Source: JAFKFJ01 sp963786445 (GTDB lineage Bacteria > Pseudomonadota > Alphaproteobacteria > Acetobacterales > Acetobacteraceae). From it: 64,000 bases of DNA. A model generated the notes under the pieces. It was not told where the DNA came from. It did no database searches and saw only the letters and a program-made list of their open reading frames with translations. Within the stretch, counting starts at the first letter, position 1; the number at the start of each line of letters is the position of its first letter. The DNA lies in NCBI GenBank assembly GCA_963786445.1, contig CAWAZU010000037.1:11496-75495 (forward strand), given 5' to 3'. Below are positions 26,807 through 34,728 of the stretch, in pieces. The position numbers and the translations under genes were made by a program.

Positions 26807-27700
26807 ATGGACGCGCCGATGTCCGGCCCCAGGCCGAAGCAGTTGTGGAAGCGCGTTTGCGCGCAGGTGCAGGCGGGAATTCGACGCTCGCTGCGAACGT
26901 GCCTGCCGGCATTGGTGATTGTCGGGCTGACGCCAGGCGGGCCGGTCGTGGCGCAGCAGTCAGCGGCCACCCCGACGCCGGCCGCTGCGCCGCCCACGAT
27001 CGAGCCGGCGGCGGTCGCCATTCTCAAAGCCGCAACCGAGACACTCGCCTCCGCGAAAACCATGTCGTTCACTGCCGTAAGCACCTACGAACGCTTTGCG
27101 CTGAACGGACAACCATTGTTCTACGCCACGCTCAATCAGGTGACGCTGCAGCGGCCGGACAAGCTGCGCGTGATCACCATCGGCGACGGGGTGCCTGACG
27201 AGTTCTATTATGACGGCAAGACCATGACCGCCTATGTGCCGTCCCTTGACGTGGCGGCAGTGGCCGAAGCGCCGGCGACGATGGACGAGATGATCGACGC
27301 GGCATGGGACAAGGCGGCGATCTACTTTCCGTTCGACGACGTGATGCGCTCCGATCCCTATGCGGTGTTCGCGAAGGTGATGTCCTCGGCGTTCTACGTC
27401 GGCCAGTCGAAGGTGGTGGGCGGCATCACCACCGACATGGTCGCGGTGGCCGGCGAGGACGTGCAGGCGGAGATCTGGATCGGAACGGCCGATCATCTCC
27501 CACGCCTCGTGCGCGTCGTCTATCCGCACGAGCCCGCCCATGCGCTGTATCAGACCGAATATTCCGCGTGGCGTCTTGGAGAGACGTTGGCGCCTGGCGA
27601 GTTCACATCCGAGCAGGCGGCGAAGGCCAAGCGCATGCAGTTTGCGCCGCCCGGTCCGGGCGAGACGCCGCAGGCCGGCGAACCGCCGCCGCAGCGTTAA
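26807..27700 (+). CDS. DUF2092-like predicted periplasmic protein
   Basis: 297 residues. The N-terminal signal region (LRTCLPALVIVGLTPGGPVVAQ) is followed by a body resembling the DUF2092 family, a LolA-like fold: ILKAATETLASAKTMSFTAV, YATLNQVTLQRPDKLRV, FYYDGKTMTAYVPS and TADHLPRLVRVVY. The end is Pro/Gly-rich. ATG 26807 has GGAG eight bases upstream; ATG 26774, coupled to the previous stop, is an alternative. Relatives are often encoded beside small exported proteins and arylsulfatases. The biochemical role is unknown, possibly lipid or lipoprotein handling. Confidence 0.8.
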   Translation: MDAPMSGPRPKQLWKRVCAQVQAGIRRSLRTCLPALVIVGLTPGGPVVAQQSAATPTPAAAPPTIEPAAVAILKAATETLASAKTMSFTAVSTYERFALNGQPLFYATLNQVTLQRPDKLRVITIGDGVPDEFYYDGKTMTAYVPSLDVAAVAEAPATMDEMIDAAWDKAAIYFPFDDVMRSDPYAVFAKVMSSAFYVGQSKVVGGITTDMVAVAGEDVQAEIWIGTADHLPRLVRVVYPHEPAHALYQTEYSAWRLGETLAPGEFTSEQAAKAKRMQFAPPGPGETPQAGEPPPQR

Positions 27701-27717
27701 CAGAGGAGCATCATGTG

Positions 27718-28392
27718 ATGAGGACCGTTCTGTTGCTGGCAACGGGCTTGCTCTCGACCGGCCTTGGGTTGCAGGACGCGCAGGCCTGGATGCAACGGAC
27801 CGCGGGCGGCGGATACTCGCACGGCGGCAGTTACGGCGGCTTTCAGCACAGCACCAGCGTCGGGCCGCAAGGCGTGTCGCACGAAGGCAGCGCCGGCGGC
27901 TTCGAGCACGGCACGGCCGCCAACTCGCAAGGTATGGCCCACGCCGGCGACGCCGGCGGCGCTTGGCACGGATCTGCGGCGAACTCGCAAGGTGTCGCGC
28001 ATGCCAACGCGTACGGCACCACGACGGCGTCCTCCGGGGCGTACTATCACCAGCCGCCTGCGGTGAACAACTACGCGGCTGGCGGTTGCTACAACTGCGG
28101 CGGCGGCTGGGGGGCGCCCGCCGGGGCGGCGGTGGTGGCCGGCAGCGTGGCGGCGGGCGCGATGGTGGGCGCCGCGGTCGCCAACACCGCGAATGCCAAC
28201 GCCTATGCCGCTGGCGTGGCGGCCGGCGCCGTTGCACCGCATTACGCGATCGGCGCCAGCTACGCGGCACTGCCCACGGGATGCGCCTACAGCCCCTACG
28301 GGGGAGCGCCCTACTACCAGTGCATGGGAGGCTGGATGGCGCCGGCCTACGGCGCCAACGGGGTCTACTATCGTGTTGTGGCGGCGCCCTGA
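27718..28392 (+). CDS. Glycine-rich exported repeat protein
   Basis: 224 residues. The signal peptide ends DAQAW. Three repeats follow with the pattern GGFxHGTxxxxQGxxHxGxAGG (about 35-95), then a Gly/Ala-rich membrane-like stretch (GAAVVAGSVAAGAMVGAAVA) and a C-terminal region with paired cysteines (GGCYNCGGG, GCAYSPYGGAPYYQC). AGAGGAG precedes the start; an ATG five bases earlier is followed at once by a stop. It is probably a surface or periplasmic protein of the envelope regulon. Confidence 0.75.
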   Translation: MRTVLLLATGLLSTGLGLQDAQAWMQRTAGGGYSHGGSYGGFQHSTSVGPQGVSHEGSAGGFEHGTAANSQGMAHAGDAGGAWHGSAANSQGVAHANAYGTTTASSGAYYHQPPAVNNYAAGGCYNCGGGWGAPAGAAVVAGSVAAGAMVGAAVANTANANAYAAGVAAGAVAPHYAIGASYAALPTGCAYSPYGGAPYYQCMGGWMAPAYGANGVYYRVVAAP

Positions 28393-28394
28393 TC

Positions 28395-29045
28395 ATGGGA
28401 ATCGATGCATTCGCTCTACCACACAGCGCGAGGAATGCTTTGAAACCCGCATGGAGTGCCGACTGGGCGTGGGGTGTGCCACTCACGGCACTCACTCTCG
28501 CAATTCACGGCGCCGCTATCAGCATGATCGCGGTGCTGCTGACACGCACGGGAACACTGATCGAACGCCGGAGACCGGGGCAGACCGCAATGGCGCTGCT
28601 TGTGGCTGCGACCGTCGGTATCGTCGGCGGGACACTGGCGGTTCTCCATGGCGCGGAAGCGTCAATCTGGGCTGGTGCCTACCTGCTGTTGGGAGCCGTC
28701 GGCACACTGGCGGATGCCATGCTGTATTCGGTCGACTCCATCACGGCACGCGGGTCGTCAGGGCTGGAACTCCAGCCCCACTGGAAAATGTTGGGGGCTT
28801 TGGAGGCGGTCAATGGGTTGCTGCTGTTCGGCATCAGCACCGCGTTCCTGGTTTCCGTCATCACTGAAGTTTGGAGCCTGCTTCGCAGGTTGGCCCGCGG
28901 GCTGGAAAGGAACCCTGCCGTCATGCCGGATAGCGAGATGGACCGAGCAGAATACGCGATCGTCCAGCACAAGCGTGGGCAGCACCAGGACCTGTTGCGG
29001 AACCGGCGCGCAGCAGCGTTGTCCGCGCTTCGCCCGCCCACATAG
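28395..29045 (+). CDS. Ion-channel-like (two-TM pore) membrane protein with altered selectivity filter
   Basis: 216 residues with membrane segments at about 30-55, 70-90, 95-115 and 140-165. The C-terminal half keeps the frame of Ion_trans_2 proteins: pore helix ADAMLYSVDSIT, then HWKMLGALEAVNGLLLFGISTAFLVSVI, which matches the common WRLLGPLEAANGLLLFGWSTAFL helix. The K+ filter normally found between them (TTLGYGD) is replaced by TARGSSG. It should therefore not conduct K+ normally. The tail is basic. It starts two bases after the preceding stop, so it belongs to the same operon. Confidence 0.7.
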   Translation: MGIDAFALPHSARNALKPAWSADWAWGVPLTALTLAIHGAAISMIAVLLTRTGTLIERRRPGQTAMALLVAATVGIVGGTLAVLHGAEASIWAGAYLLLGAVGTLADAMLYSVDSITARGSSGLELQPHWKMLGALEAVNGLLLFGISTAFLVSVITEVWSLLRRLARGLERNPAVMPDSEMDRAEYAIVQHKRGQHQDLLRNRRAAALSALRPPT

Positions 29046-29193
29046 GCGCGGCATCTTGGCGGCAGCCCTGGTCTCGTCGATGAGCACCAGGTACGCCGGA
29101 TCGAGCACATCAATGCAGCCGTCGTTGTCTGCCGAACCTCGGCGGACACAATGGGACCTTCAGAAAGCCCATCATCGCAGAAGTCGGTGCTTT

Positions 29194-29562
29194 TCAGCTC
29201 TTGATTTTCCAGGTTCCGTCCGCCGTACGGCACCAGGTCAGGTCGTACGGACGGGGCGGCGTGCGCCCCTGCGCGGCGATCTCGTGGTGCAGGAGGTGGC
29301 AGGGGAGACCCGCCGAGTTGAAGATGCGCGCAACCGTCGAGCTGCCGTGGCTGCCGGTCGCCGGGTTGCTCCAGCCTTCGGACGCGCCGACCCGAATTGA
29401 ACTCTCTGCGTTCAAACGTGCGATGCTTGCGAGCATCTGGTTGAGGTCATCGCCGGAAAGCTGCGGCCCGTATTTGCTGCTCCGGAACGGATTGATCTGC
29501 GCCAGCGCAGGCAGCGGCACCGCCAGGAGCAGAGCCATCGCCAGGCGTCGCACCGTTTTCAT
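29194..29562 (-). CDS. Small exported protein, surface-antigen (RT0821/Lpp0805-like) type
   Basis: 122 residues with signal peptide MKTVRRLAMALLLAVPLPALAQ. The C-terminal domain has ARIFNSAGLPCHLLHHEI and YDLTWCRTADGTWKI. The two cysteines and the final CRxxDGxWKI pattern are those of the 17-kDa surface-antigen C-terminal domain. Probably periplasmic or outer-membrane attached. The ribosome-binding site is weak. Confidence 0.65.
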   Translation of the reverse strand: MKTVRRLAMALLLAVPLPALAQINPFRSSKYGPQLSGDDLNQMLASIARLNAESSIRVGASEGWSNPATGSHGSSTVARIFNSAGLPCHLLHHEIAAQGRTPPRPYDLTWCRTADGTWKIKS

Positions 29563-29644
29563 CCCGCATTCTTCATATGATCGGCGCTGCGCAGGTGAGG
29601 CGGGCGGCGTTCCAAGCCTCTCGCAAGCGAGCATCCCCGGTCGC

Positions 29645-30175
29645 TCATTTCATCGAAATGAAAATGGCATCGCCGCCGAGGCTGAGCATCAACCCCGTCC
29701 GCTTCGCCTTGAGGTGCATGACGACGCCGTTCTCGTTCTGCATCCACAGATCGCCGCCGCTCTGCGTTCCGAATGCAAACCCATAGCGGCCCTGCGCATA
29801 GCTGCCCGGGAATTGGCCAAGACTCGAAAGATGATAGACATCGCCTGTGGCGTCGAGGGTCGAGGCACCGATGCCGCCGATGCCGGCTCCGCCCACGGTG
29901 AACGGGTAGCTGTGTCCCTGGTAATACAGCACGCCGCTGCCGACGTTCCCGCTGGCGATATAGGCGGCCTGTACCTGGTGCATCTCCACTCTACCCGACG
30001 GCGGCTGCCCTTCCAGCGCCGTCGCGCCGCCGGGCGCCGACTGGCCGGAACAGGCCGCCAGCACCAGCGTCCAGGCACCCAGCAGCACTCCGGCGAGCAC
30101 CGCTGGCCGGCACGTCGGCTGCCGCGACTCAGCGTGCCGATCGTATGCGTGTCGGCCGCGGCCACGTGTGCTCAT
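29645..30175 (-). CDS. Predicted lipoprotein, homologue of the exported protein at 15787
   Basis: 176 residues. The lipoprotein signal ends WTLVLAACSG (lipobox LAAC). The domain has VGSGVLYYQGHSYPFTVGG, GDVYHLSSLGQFPGSYAQ and WMQNENGVVMHLKAKRTG, then LMLSLGGDAIFISMK at the end. Possibly a DUF1134/EipA-like envelope-integrity protein, but the assignment is uncertain. ATG 30175 is chosen to open the signal sequence; the frame continues to 30505 across a regulatory element. CTGCATAG site 7 lies 126 bases upstream. Confidence 0.72.
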   Translation of the reverse strand: MSTRGRGRHAYDRHAESRQPTCRPAVLAGVLLGAWTLVLAACSGQSAPGGATALEGQPPSGRVEMHQVQAAYIASGNVGSGVLYYQGHSYPFTVGGAGIGGIGASTLDATGDVYHLSSLGQFPGSYAQGRYGFAFGTQSGGDLWMQNENGVVMHLKAKRTGLMLSLGGDAIFISMK

Positions 30176-30293
30176 CCGACGATCTCTCTCTGCCCCGTTA
30201 CCGCCGCCCGCGTCACTCTGTTCCCGGCACTGCACAGATGCTGGTTCCCAATCGCTCGCCGCCGCCGTGGCGAAGGGTGGGAGCAAGTGGGGA

Positions 30294-30316
30294 TGGCTGG
30301 CTATGCAGATTCGACG
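30294..30316 (-). promoter_or_regulatory. CTGCATAG element, site 7 (toward the lipoprotein at 30175)
   Basis: Minus strand GTCGAATCTGCATAGCCAGC, core 30308-30301, 126 bases before the lipoprotein start. It shares the CCAGCCA flank with site 3. Confidence 0.55.
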
Positions 30317-30373
30317 GTGCTCGGAATCGTGCGGCGCTGTCCGCAACTGCATGGGCTGCGGCTTCGCGCACCT

Positions 30374-30395
30374 GACCGAAACTGCATAGCGGACC
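30374..30395 (+). promoter_or_regulatory. CTGCATAG element, site 8 (toward the exported protein at 30559)
   Basis: Plus strand ACCGAAACTGCATAGCGGAC, core 30382-30389, 170 bases before ATG 30559. A degenerate copy (CGCAACTGCATGGGCTGC, near 30342-30359) lies 35 bases upstream in the same direction. Sites 7 and 8 are back to back and point outward. Confidence 0.55.
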
Positions 30396-30558
30396 TCCTG
30401 CCGCCCGCCCATGGTGTCAGCACGCTTACCGGCGTGGGGAATGACGCTCTGCCCCACGCAAGCGGGACGGTGGCTATGGCGGTGGCTCGCAACCCGCCTG
30501 TTCATCCTGCACGAGGGTGCTGTTGGCTACGACGAAAAAGCATAAGGATGGGACTCAC

Positions 30559-30957
30559 ATGCTGAAAGCTGCACTATGCACAGGCTTGGCGCTGACGGGC
30601 ATTTCGCTGCCGGCAATGGCGCAGGCGCCGCGGACGAGTGACTGGATGAACATGACAGTCAGGAAGCAGCAAGCCTCGGGCTGCGACGAAATGTCGTGGA
30701 ACCTGCGGCGCGACGAGCAGAACCAGATCCGCGGCGTGATCTGGTACACCGGCGGCGCGGGCGTCAGCAGCGCGCTGGGCATGGCCAATCCGGATGGAAC
30801 GTTTACCATCAAGGTCACGCCAATCTACGGCAGCGGGCCGAACGGCACCGTCACCGGCCAGCGCAACAAGGACGGCAGCATCGATGCAAACCTGACCGGC
30901 CCGGTCTGCTCGACGGGCAAGATGCACCTCATGGCAGGGGCAACCTCGACGCAGTAG
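30559..30957 (+). CDS. Small exported protein of unknown function
   Basis: 132 residues with signal peptide ending LPAMAQ. The body is about 110 residues with GCDEMSWNLRRDEQNQIRGVIWY, NPDGTFTIKVTPI and DGSIDANLTGPVCSTGKM, and looks like a small beta-rich domain with two cysteines. The family is not recognised. AAGGA lies about ten bases before the ATG. It starts a set of exported proteins that continues with the DUF3300-like and DUF2950-like genes. Confidence 0.72.
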   Translation: MLKAALCTGLALTGISLPAMAQAPRTSDWMNMTVRKQQASGCDEMSWNLRRDEQNQIRGVIWYTGGAGVSSALGMANPDGTFTIKVTPIYGSGPNGTVTGQRNKDGSIDANLTGPVCSTGKMHLMAGATSTQ

Positions 30958-31140
30958 GAACGGCGACGGAGCGACCGGGTGCGGTGCTGGATGTGCCGGG
31001 CGTTCGACTGAGCGCCCGTTCGTCCCGGCCGGTCCGACCACACGGCCAACTGCCAAGCTGAGGATGCCCGGCGAGGTGCCTGCAAGATGTCCAAACTCGG
31101 CCGCAGAAAACCGACCCAAGGAGAAGCGTCGGGGAGGGCC

Positions 31141-32478
31141 ATGCGAACCGGCGCGCTGCGGGTGGGTTCGATCATCGCGGCCGTTTCGCTGATCCTGCCG
31201 CCGCCTGCATTCGCGCAGACCGCAGCGCCCGCGGCTGCTTCGGCGCCACAAGCCGCAGCCTCTGCCGACTTCAACCCTGAGCAGCTTGATGCGCTGCTGG
31301 CGCCGATCGCACTGTATCCGGACACGCTGCTCGTGCAGGTGCTGATGGCATCAGCGTTCCCGCTCGAAATCGTCGAGGCGTCGCGCTGGCGGGACAAGGA
31401 CAGCAACCAGGCACTCACCGGCGATGCACTGGCGAAGGCGCTGGAGACGCTGGGCTGGGACCCGAGCGTGAAGTCGCTGGTGCCGTTCCCGCAGGTGCTC
31501 GCGCAGATGAACGAGAACCTGAGCTGGACGCAGCAGCTTGGCTACGCGTTTGCCGCGCAGCAGGGCGATGTGATGGATTCCGTCCAGCGGCTGCGCGCGC
31601 AGGCGCAGGCCGCCGGCACGCTCAAGACCACCGAACAGCAGGTGGTCACGACCCGAGCCGTCGTGGACGACGAGGGCGCGCCCACGCCGCAGCAGACGGT
31701 CGTGATCCAGCCGGCGAACCCGCAGGTGGTCTATGTCCCCAGCTACAACCCGACGGTCGTCTACGGCACCTGGCCCTATCCAGCGACGCCGCCGGTGTAC
31801 CTGCCGCCACCGCCCGGCTATGCGATCGGGACCGCGCTGGTTACCGGCATGGCGTTTGCGGCCGGGGCCGCGGTGGTCGGTTCGTTGTGGGGCTGGGCCT
31901 CGCCGGGCTGGGGCTGGGGACGCAGCAGCGTCAATGTCAACGTCAACCGCTACAACCACATCACCGTCAACAACGTCCATCGTGCGAACTTCAGCGGCAA
32001 CCAGTGGCGCCCGCCGCCGGCGGGCGTCGGCGGCCGGCCGGTGCGGCCGCCGGGCGGCCCGGTCGGCGTTCCGCAGCGCGCCAACGGCCTGCCGCCCAAC
32101 GCCATCGGACGGCCCAGCGTGACGGTGCCGGCCAGCGCCGTGAACCGCCCCAATATCGGCGCCGGCGGGAACCGGACGAATGTCGGCCAGGTCACTATCG
32201 GCGGCGGCAACACGACCAACCGCCCCGGCGTCGGCAGCGGCAACGCCGCCAATCGGCCAGGGGCAACGCCGCAGCGCCAGGTGGCAACTCCCAATCGGCC
32301 TGCCGCGCCGCCCAGAGTCGCGACCAACCGGCCGAACAGTGCGTTTTCGGGCGTCAACGACGGCGCGCGGACCGGCCAGTTCCAGGCGCGCGGCGCGCAG
32401 AGCCGCGCCATCCAGCAGCAGGCACGCGGCGGCAGTGCGGGCGCGCGGAACCCGGGCGTCGCTCGGCGGCCGGGCTGA
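31141..32478 (+). CDS. DUF3300-like exported protein
   Basis: 445 residues with signal peptide MRTGALRVGSIIAAVSLILP ending at AFAQ. The conserved domain (about 40-240) has LDALLAPIALYPDTLLVQVL, WRDKDSNQALTGDALAKALE, WDPSVKSLVPFPQVL and NPQVVYVPSYNPTVVYG. The rest is low-complexity, rich in Asn, Arg, Pro and Gly (repeats of NRPNxGxG). GGAGG lies close before ATG 31141; an in-frame ATG at 31087 is less likely. DUF3300 genes very often sit beside DUF2950 genes, as here. Function unknown. Confidence 0.88.
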   Translation: MRTGALRVGSIIAAVSLILPPPAFAQTAAPAAASAPQAAASADFNPEQLDALLAPIALYPDTLLVQVLMASAFPLEIVEASRWRDKDSNQALTGDALAKALETLGWDPSVKSLVPFPQVLAQMNENLSWTQQLGYAFAAQQGDVMDSVQRLRAQAQAAGTLKTTEQQVVTTRAVVDDEGAPTPQQTVVIQPANPQVVYVPSYNPTVVYGTWPYPATPPVYLPPPPGYAIGTALVTGMAFAAGAAVVGSLWGWASPGWGWGRSSVNVNVNRYNHITVNNVHRANFSGNQWRPPPAGVGGRPVRPPGGPVGVPQRANGLPPNAIGRPSVTVPASAVNRPNIGAGGNRTNVGQVTIGGGNTTNRPGVGSGNAANRPGATPQRQVATPNRPAAPPRVATNRPNSAFSGVNDGARTGQFQARGAQSRAIQQQARGGSAGARNPGVARRPG

Positions 32479-32490
32479 GGGGACAAAGCC

Positions 32491-33459
32491 ATGAGCGACC
32501 GCTTCGCCGCGCGTGCCCTGCTGGCCGCCCTGGCGCTTGCCGGTGGCTGCGTCCTCGGCGGCCTGTCGCCGCATCCGGCCTGGTCGGAGAGCGCGACGGC
32601 GCAGGCTGCCCGGACCTTCGGCACGCCGGACGCGGCAGTGGACGCGCTGATCGCCGCGCTGCGCGGCAATGATGAGAACGCGCTCCCCGCCATCCTCGGA
32701 CCTGGCAGCAGCAAGCTGATCGACAGCGGCGACCACGTTGCCGATACCGAGGCGCGCAAGAGGTTCGTTGCGTCCTACGACGCCAAGCATGCGATCGTCG
32801 CCGATGGCGCCGACCGCATGGTGCTGCACGTGGGCGTCAACGACTGGCCGATGCCGTTTCCCCTGGAGCAGGCCGGTGGGCGCTGGTATTTCGACAGCCG
32901 CCGTGGCGCGCAGCACATCGTGGACCGGCGGATCGGCCGCAACGAGATCGCCGCCATCCGCACCGCGCTCGCCTTCGTCGATGCCGAAAAGCTGTATTTC
33001 AGCCTGATAAACGAGTCCGGCGCCGGTCAATACGCGCAACGCCTGGTCAGCTCACCGGGTCAGCGTGACGGCCTCTATTGGCCAGCCACCGACGGCGAAC
33101 CGGAAAGCCCGCTTGCGCCGCTGGTCGCACAGGCGCAGGACGAGGGCTATCCGGGTGAACTCGTCGCCGGCAAGCCGGCGCCGTACCAGGGCTATTTTTT
33201 CCGGATCCTCAAGGGCCAGGGAGCGAATGCGCCGGGCGGCGCCATGGACTACATCGTTGACGGGCGCATGACCAAGGGCTTCGGCCTGATCGCGTGGCCC
33301 GCCCGCTATGGCGCCTCGGGGATCATGACGTTCGTCGTCAATCAGGACGGCATCGTGTTCCAGAAGGATCTCGGGCGGCAGACCGGTACTCTCGCGCCTG
33401 CGACGAAGCTGCTCGACCCCGACCTGAGCTGGGCGCGCGTCGACCTCGCCGATCAGTAG
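32491..33459 (+). CDS. DUF2950-like exported protein
   Basis: 322 residues, signal peptide (LLAALALAGGCVLGG). The body has FGTPDAAVDALIAALRGND, GPGSSKLIDSGD, GRWYFDSRRGAQHIVDRRIGRNE and PYQGYFFRILKGQGANAPGG, then GFGLIAWPARYGASGIMTF, the pattern of DUF2950. It lies 12 bases after the DUF3300-like gene, so they are co-transcribed. No biochemical function is known to me. Confidence 0.88.
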   Translation: MSDRFAARALLAALALAGGCVLGGLSPHPAWSESATAQAARTFGTPDAAVDALIAALRGNDENALPAILGPGSSKLIDSGDHVADTEARKRFVASYDAKHAIVADGADRMVLHVGVNDWPMPFPLEQAGGRWYFDSRRGAQHIVDRRIGRNEIAAIRTALAFVDAEKLYFSLINESGAGQYAQRLVSSPGQRDGLYWPATDGEPESPLAPLVAQAQDEGYPGELVAGKPAPYQGYFFRILKGQGANAPGGAMDYIVDGRMTKGFGLIAWPARYGASGIMTFVVNQDGIVFQKDLGRQTGTLAPATKLLDPDLSWARVDLADQ

Positions 33460-33648
33460 CCGCCTTCCGCCGGCGGCGCGGGCGCGTCTGCTCGCGGTTC
33501 CCAAGATGGTCGATGTCTGCCGGAAGCTCCCTGAAACGGTTGTTCGGGATCGAGCCATGGCGGATGATAAGGGCGGCCCGGAATCGGCCGGGGCCGTTAC
33601 CAGATGCGACGGCGGCTTCTGGTCTTCGCCGATATCGTGGGAGGTTTC

Positions 33649-34701
33649 GTGACCGAACCAGCAGGACGGACAATAAGGCAGCGTGCGCTGTTCGGCTTTG
33701 ACACGGCGTGGCTCGCAAAGCATCGCGAACCGGCCCTCGAACCCGAGCTGCCGATCATCGATCCGCATCATCATTTGTGGGACCGCGACTCACGCTACCT
33801 GTTCGACGAGTTCTCCGCCGACGTCGCGACCGGACACGACATCCGCGCGAGCGTGTTCGTGCAGTGCGACGAGATGTATCGTGCCGACGGCGACCCGGCC
33901 TTGGCGCCGGTGGGCGAGACGGAATTCGTGAACGGTGTCGCGGCAATGAGCGCGAGCGGCCAGTACGGCCCTGCCCGCGTCTGTGCCGGGATCGTCGGGT
34001 TTGCCGACTTCCTGCTCGGGGCGCAGGTCGATGCGGTGCTGGAGGCGCATCTCCGCGCCGCCGGCGACCGGTTCCGCGGCATCCGCGCCCGCTCGGTCTG
34101 GGATGCCGACCCGACGATCAAGGGATCGGCCAGCGACTTCCCGAAAGGCCTTCTGCTCGACGCGCAGTTTCGCGAAGGCTACGCCCGCCTCGCCCGCTAC
34201 GGCCTGTCCTTCGACGCCTGGCTGTTCCATCCGCAGATCCCCGAGCTTGCGGACCTCGCCGGGGCATTTCCCGACACGATGGTCGTGCTTGATCATATCG
34301 GCGCCCCACTCGGCATCGGCGTGTATGCCGCAAAGACGGACGAGGTGTTCGAGCACTGGCGTCGCAACATGGCCGAACTGGCCCGGCGCCCCAACGTCGT
34401 GGTGAAGCTCGGCGGGCTGGGCATGCACCTGTTCGGCTTCGACGTCGACTTCGCGCATCGCGACTCCCCGGCCCCCTCCGAGGAACTGGCGCGGCTCTGG
34501 CGCCCCTACCTGGAAACCTGCATCGAAATCTTCGGCCACGACCGCTGCATGTTCGAGAGCAATTTCCCGGTGGACAAGCGGGCCGCCAGCTACGCCGTGC
34601 TGTGGAACGCATTCAAGCGGGTGGCCGCCGCCAGCTCGGCCACGGAGAAGGCCGCGCTGTTCCACGACACCGCCCGGCGGGTGTACCGCTTGGCGGTCTG
34701 A
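33649..34701 (+). CDS. Amidohydrolase-2 (TIM-barrel) family hydrolase
   Basis: 350 residues. Begins with metal-binding LPIIDPHHHLWD, continues through CAGIVGFADF, FRGIRARSVWD, WLFHPQIPELADLA and VVLDHIGAPLG, and ends FESNFPVDK. These match the COG3618-type lactonase/amidohydrolase family. GTG 33649 is preferred because GGGAGG lies five bases upstream; an ATG 45 bases earlier is possible. It converges on the sugar-type ABC operon and may hydrolyse a lactone or amide from the imported compound. Confidence 0.85.
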   Translation: MTEPAGRTIRQRALFGFDTAWLAKHREPALEPELPIIDPHHHLWDRDSRYLFDEFSADVATGHDIRASVFVQCDEMYRADGDPALAPVGETEFVNGVAAMSASGQYGPARVCAGIVGFADFLLGAQVDAVLEAHLRAAGDRFRGIRARSVWDADPTIKGSASDFPKGLLLDAQFREGYARLARYGLSFDAWLFHPQIPELADLAGAFPDTMVVLDHIGAPLGIGVYAAKTDEVFEHWRRNMAELARRPNVVVKLGGLGMHLFGFDVDFAHRDSPAPSEELARLWRPYLETCIEIFGHDRCMFESNFPVDKRAASYAVLWNAFKRVAAASSATEKAALFHDTARRVYRLAV

Positions 34702-34728
34702 CAGGGCGGCGCCGCAAACCCGCGCCGG

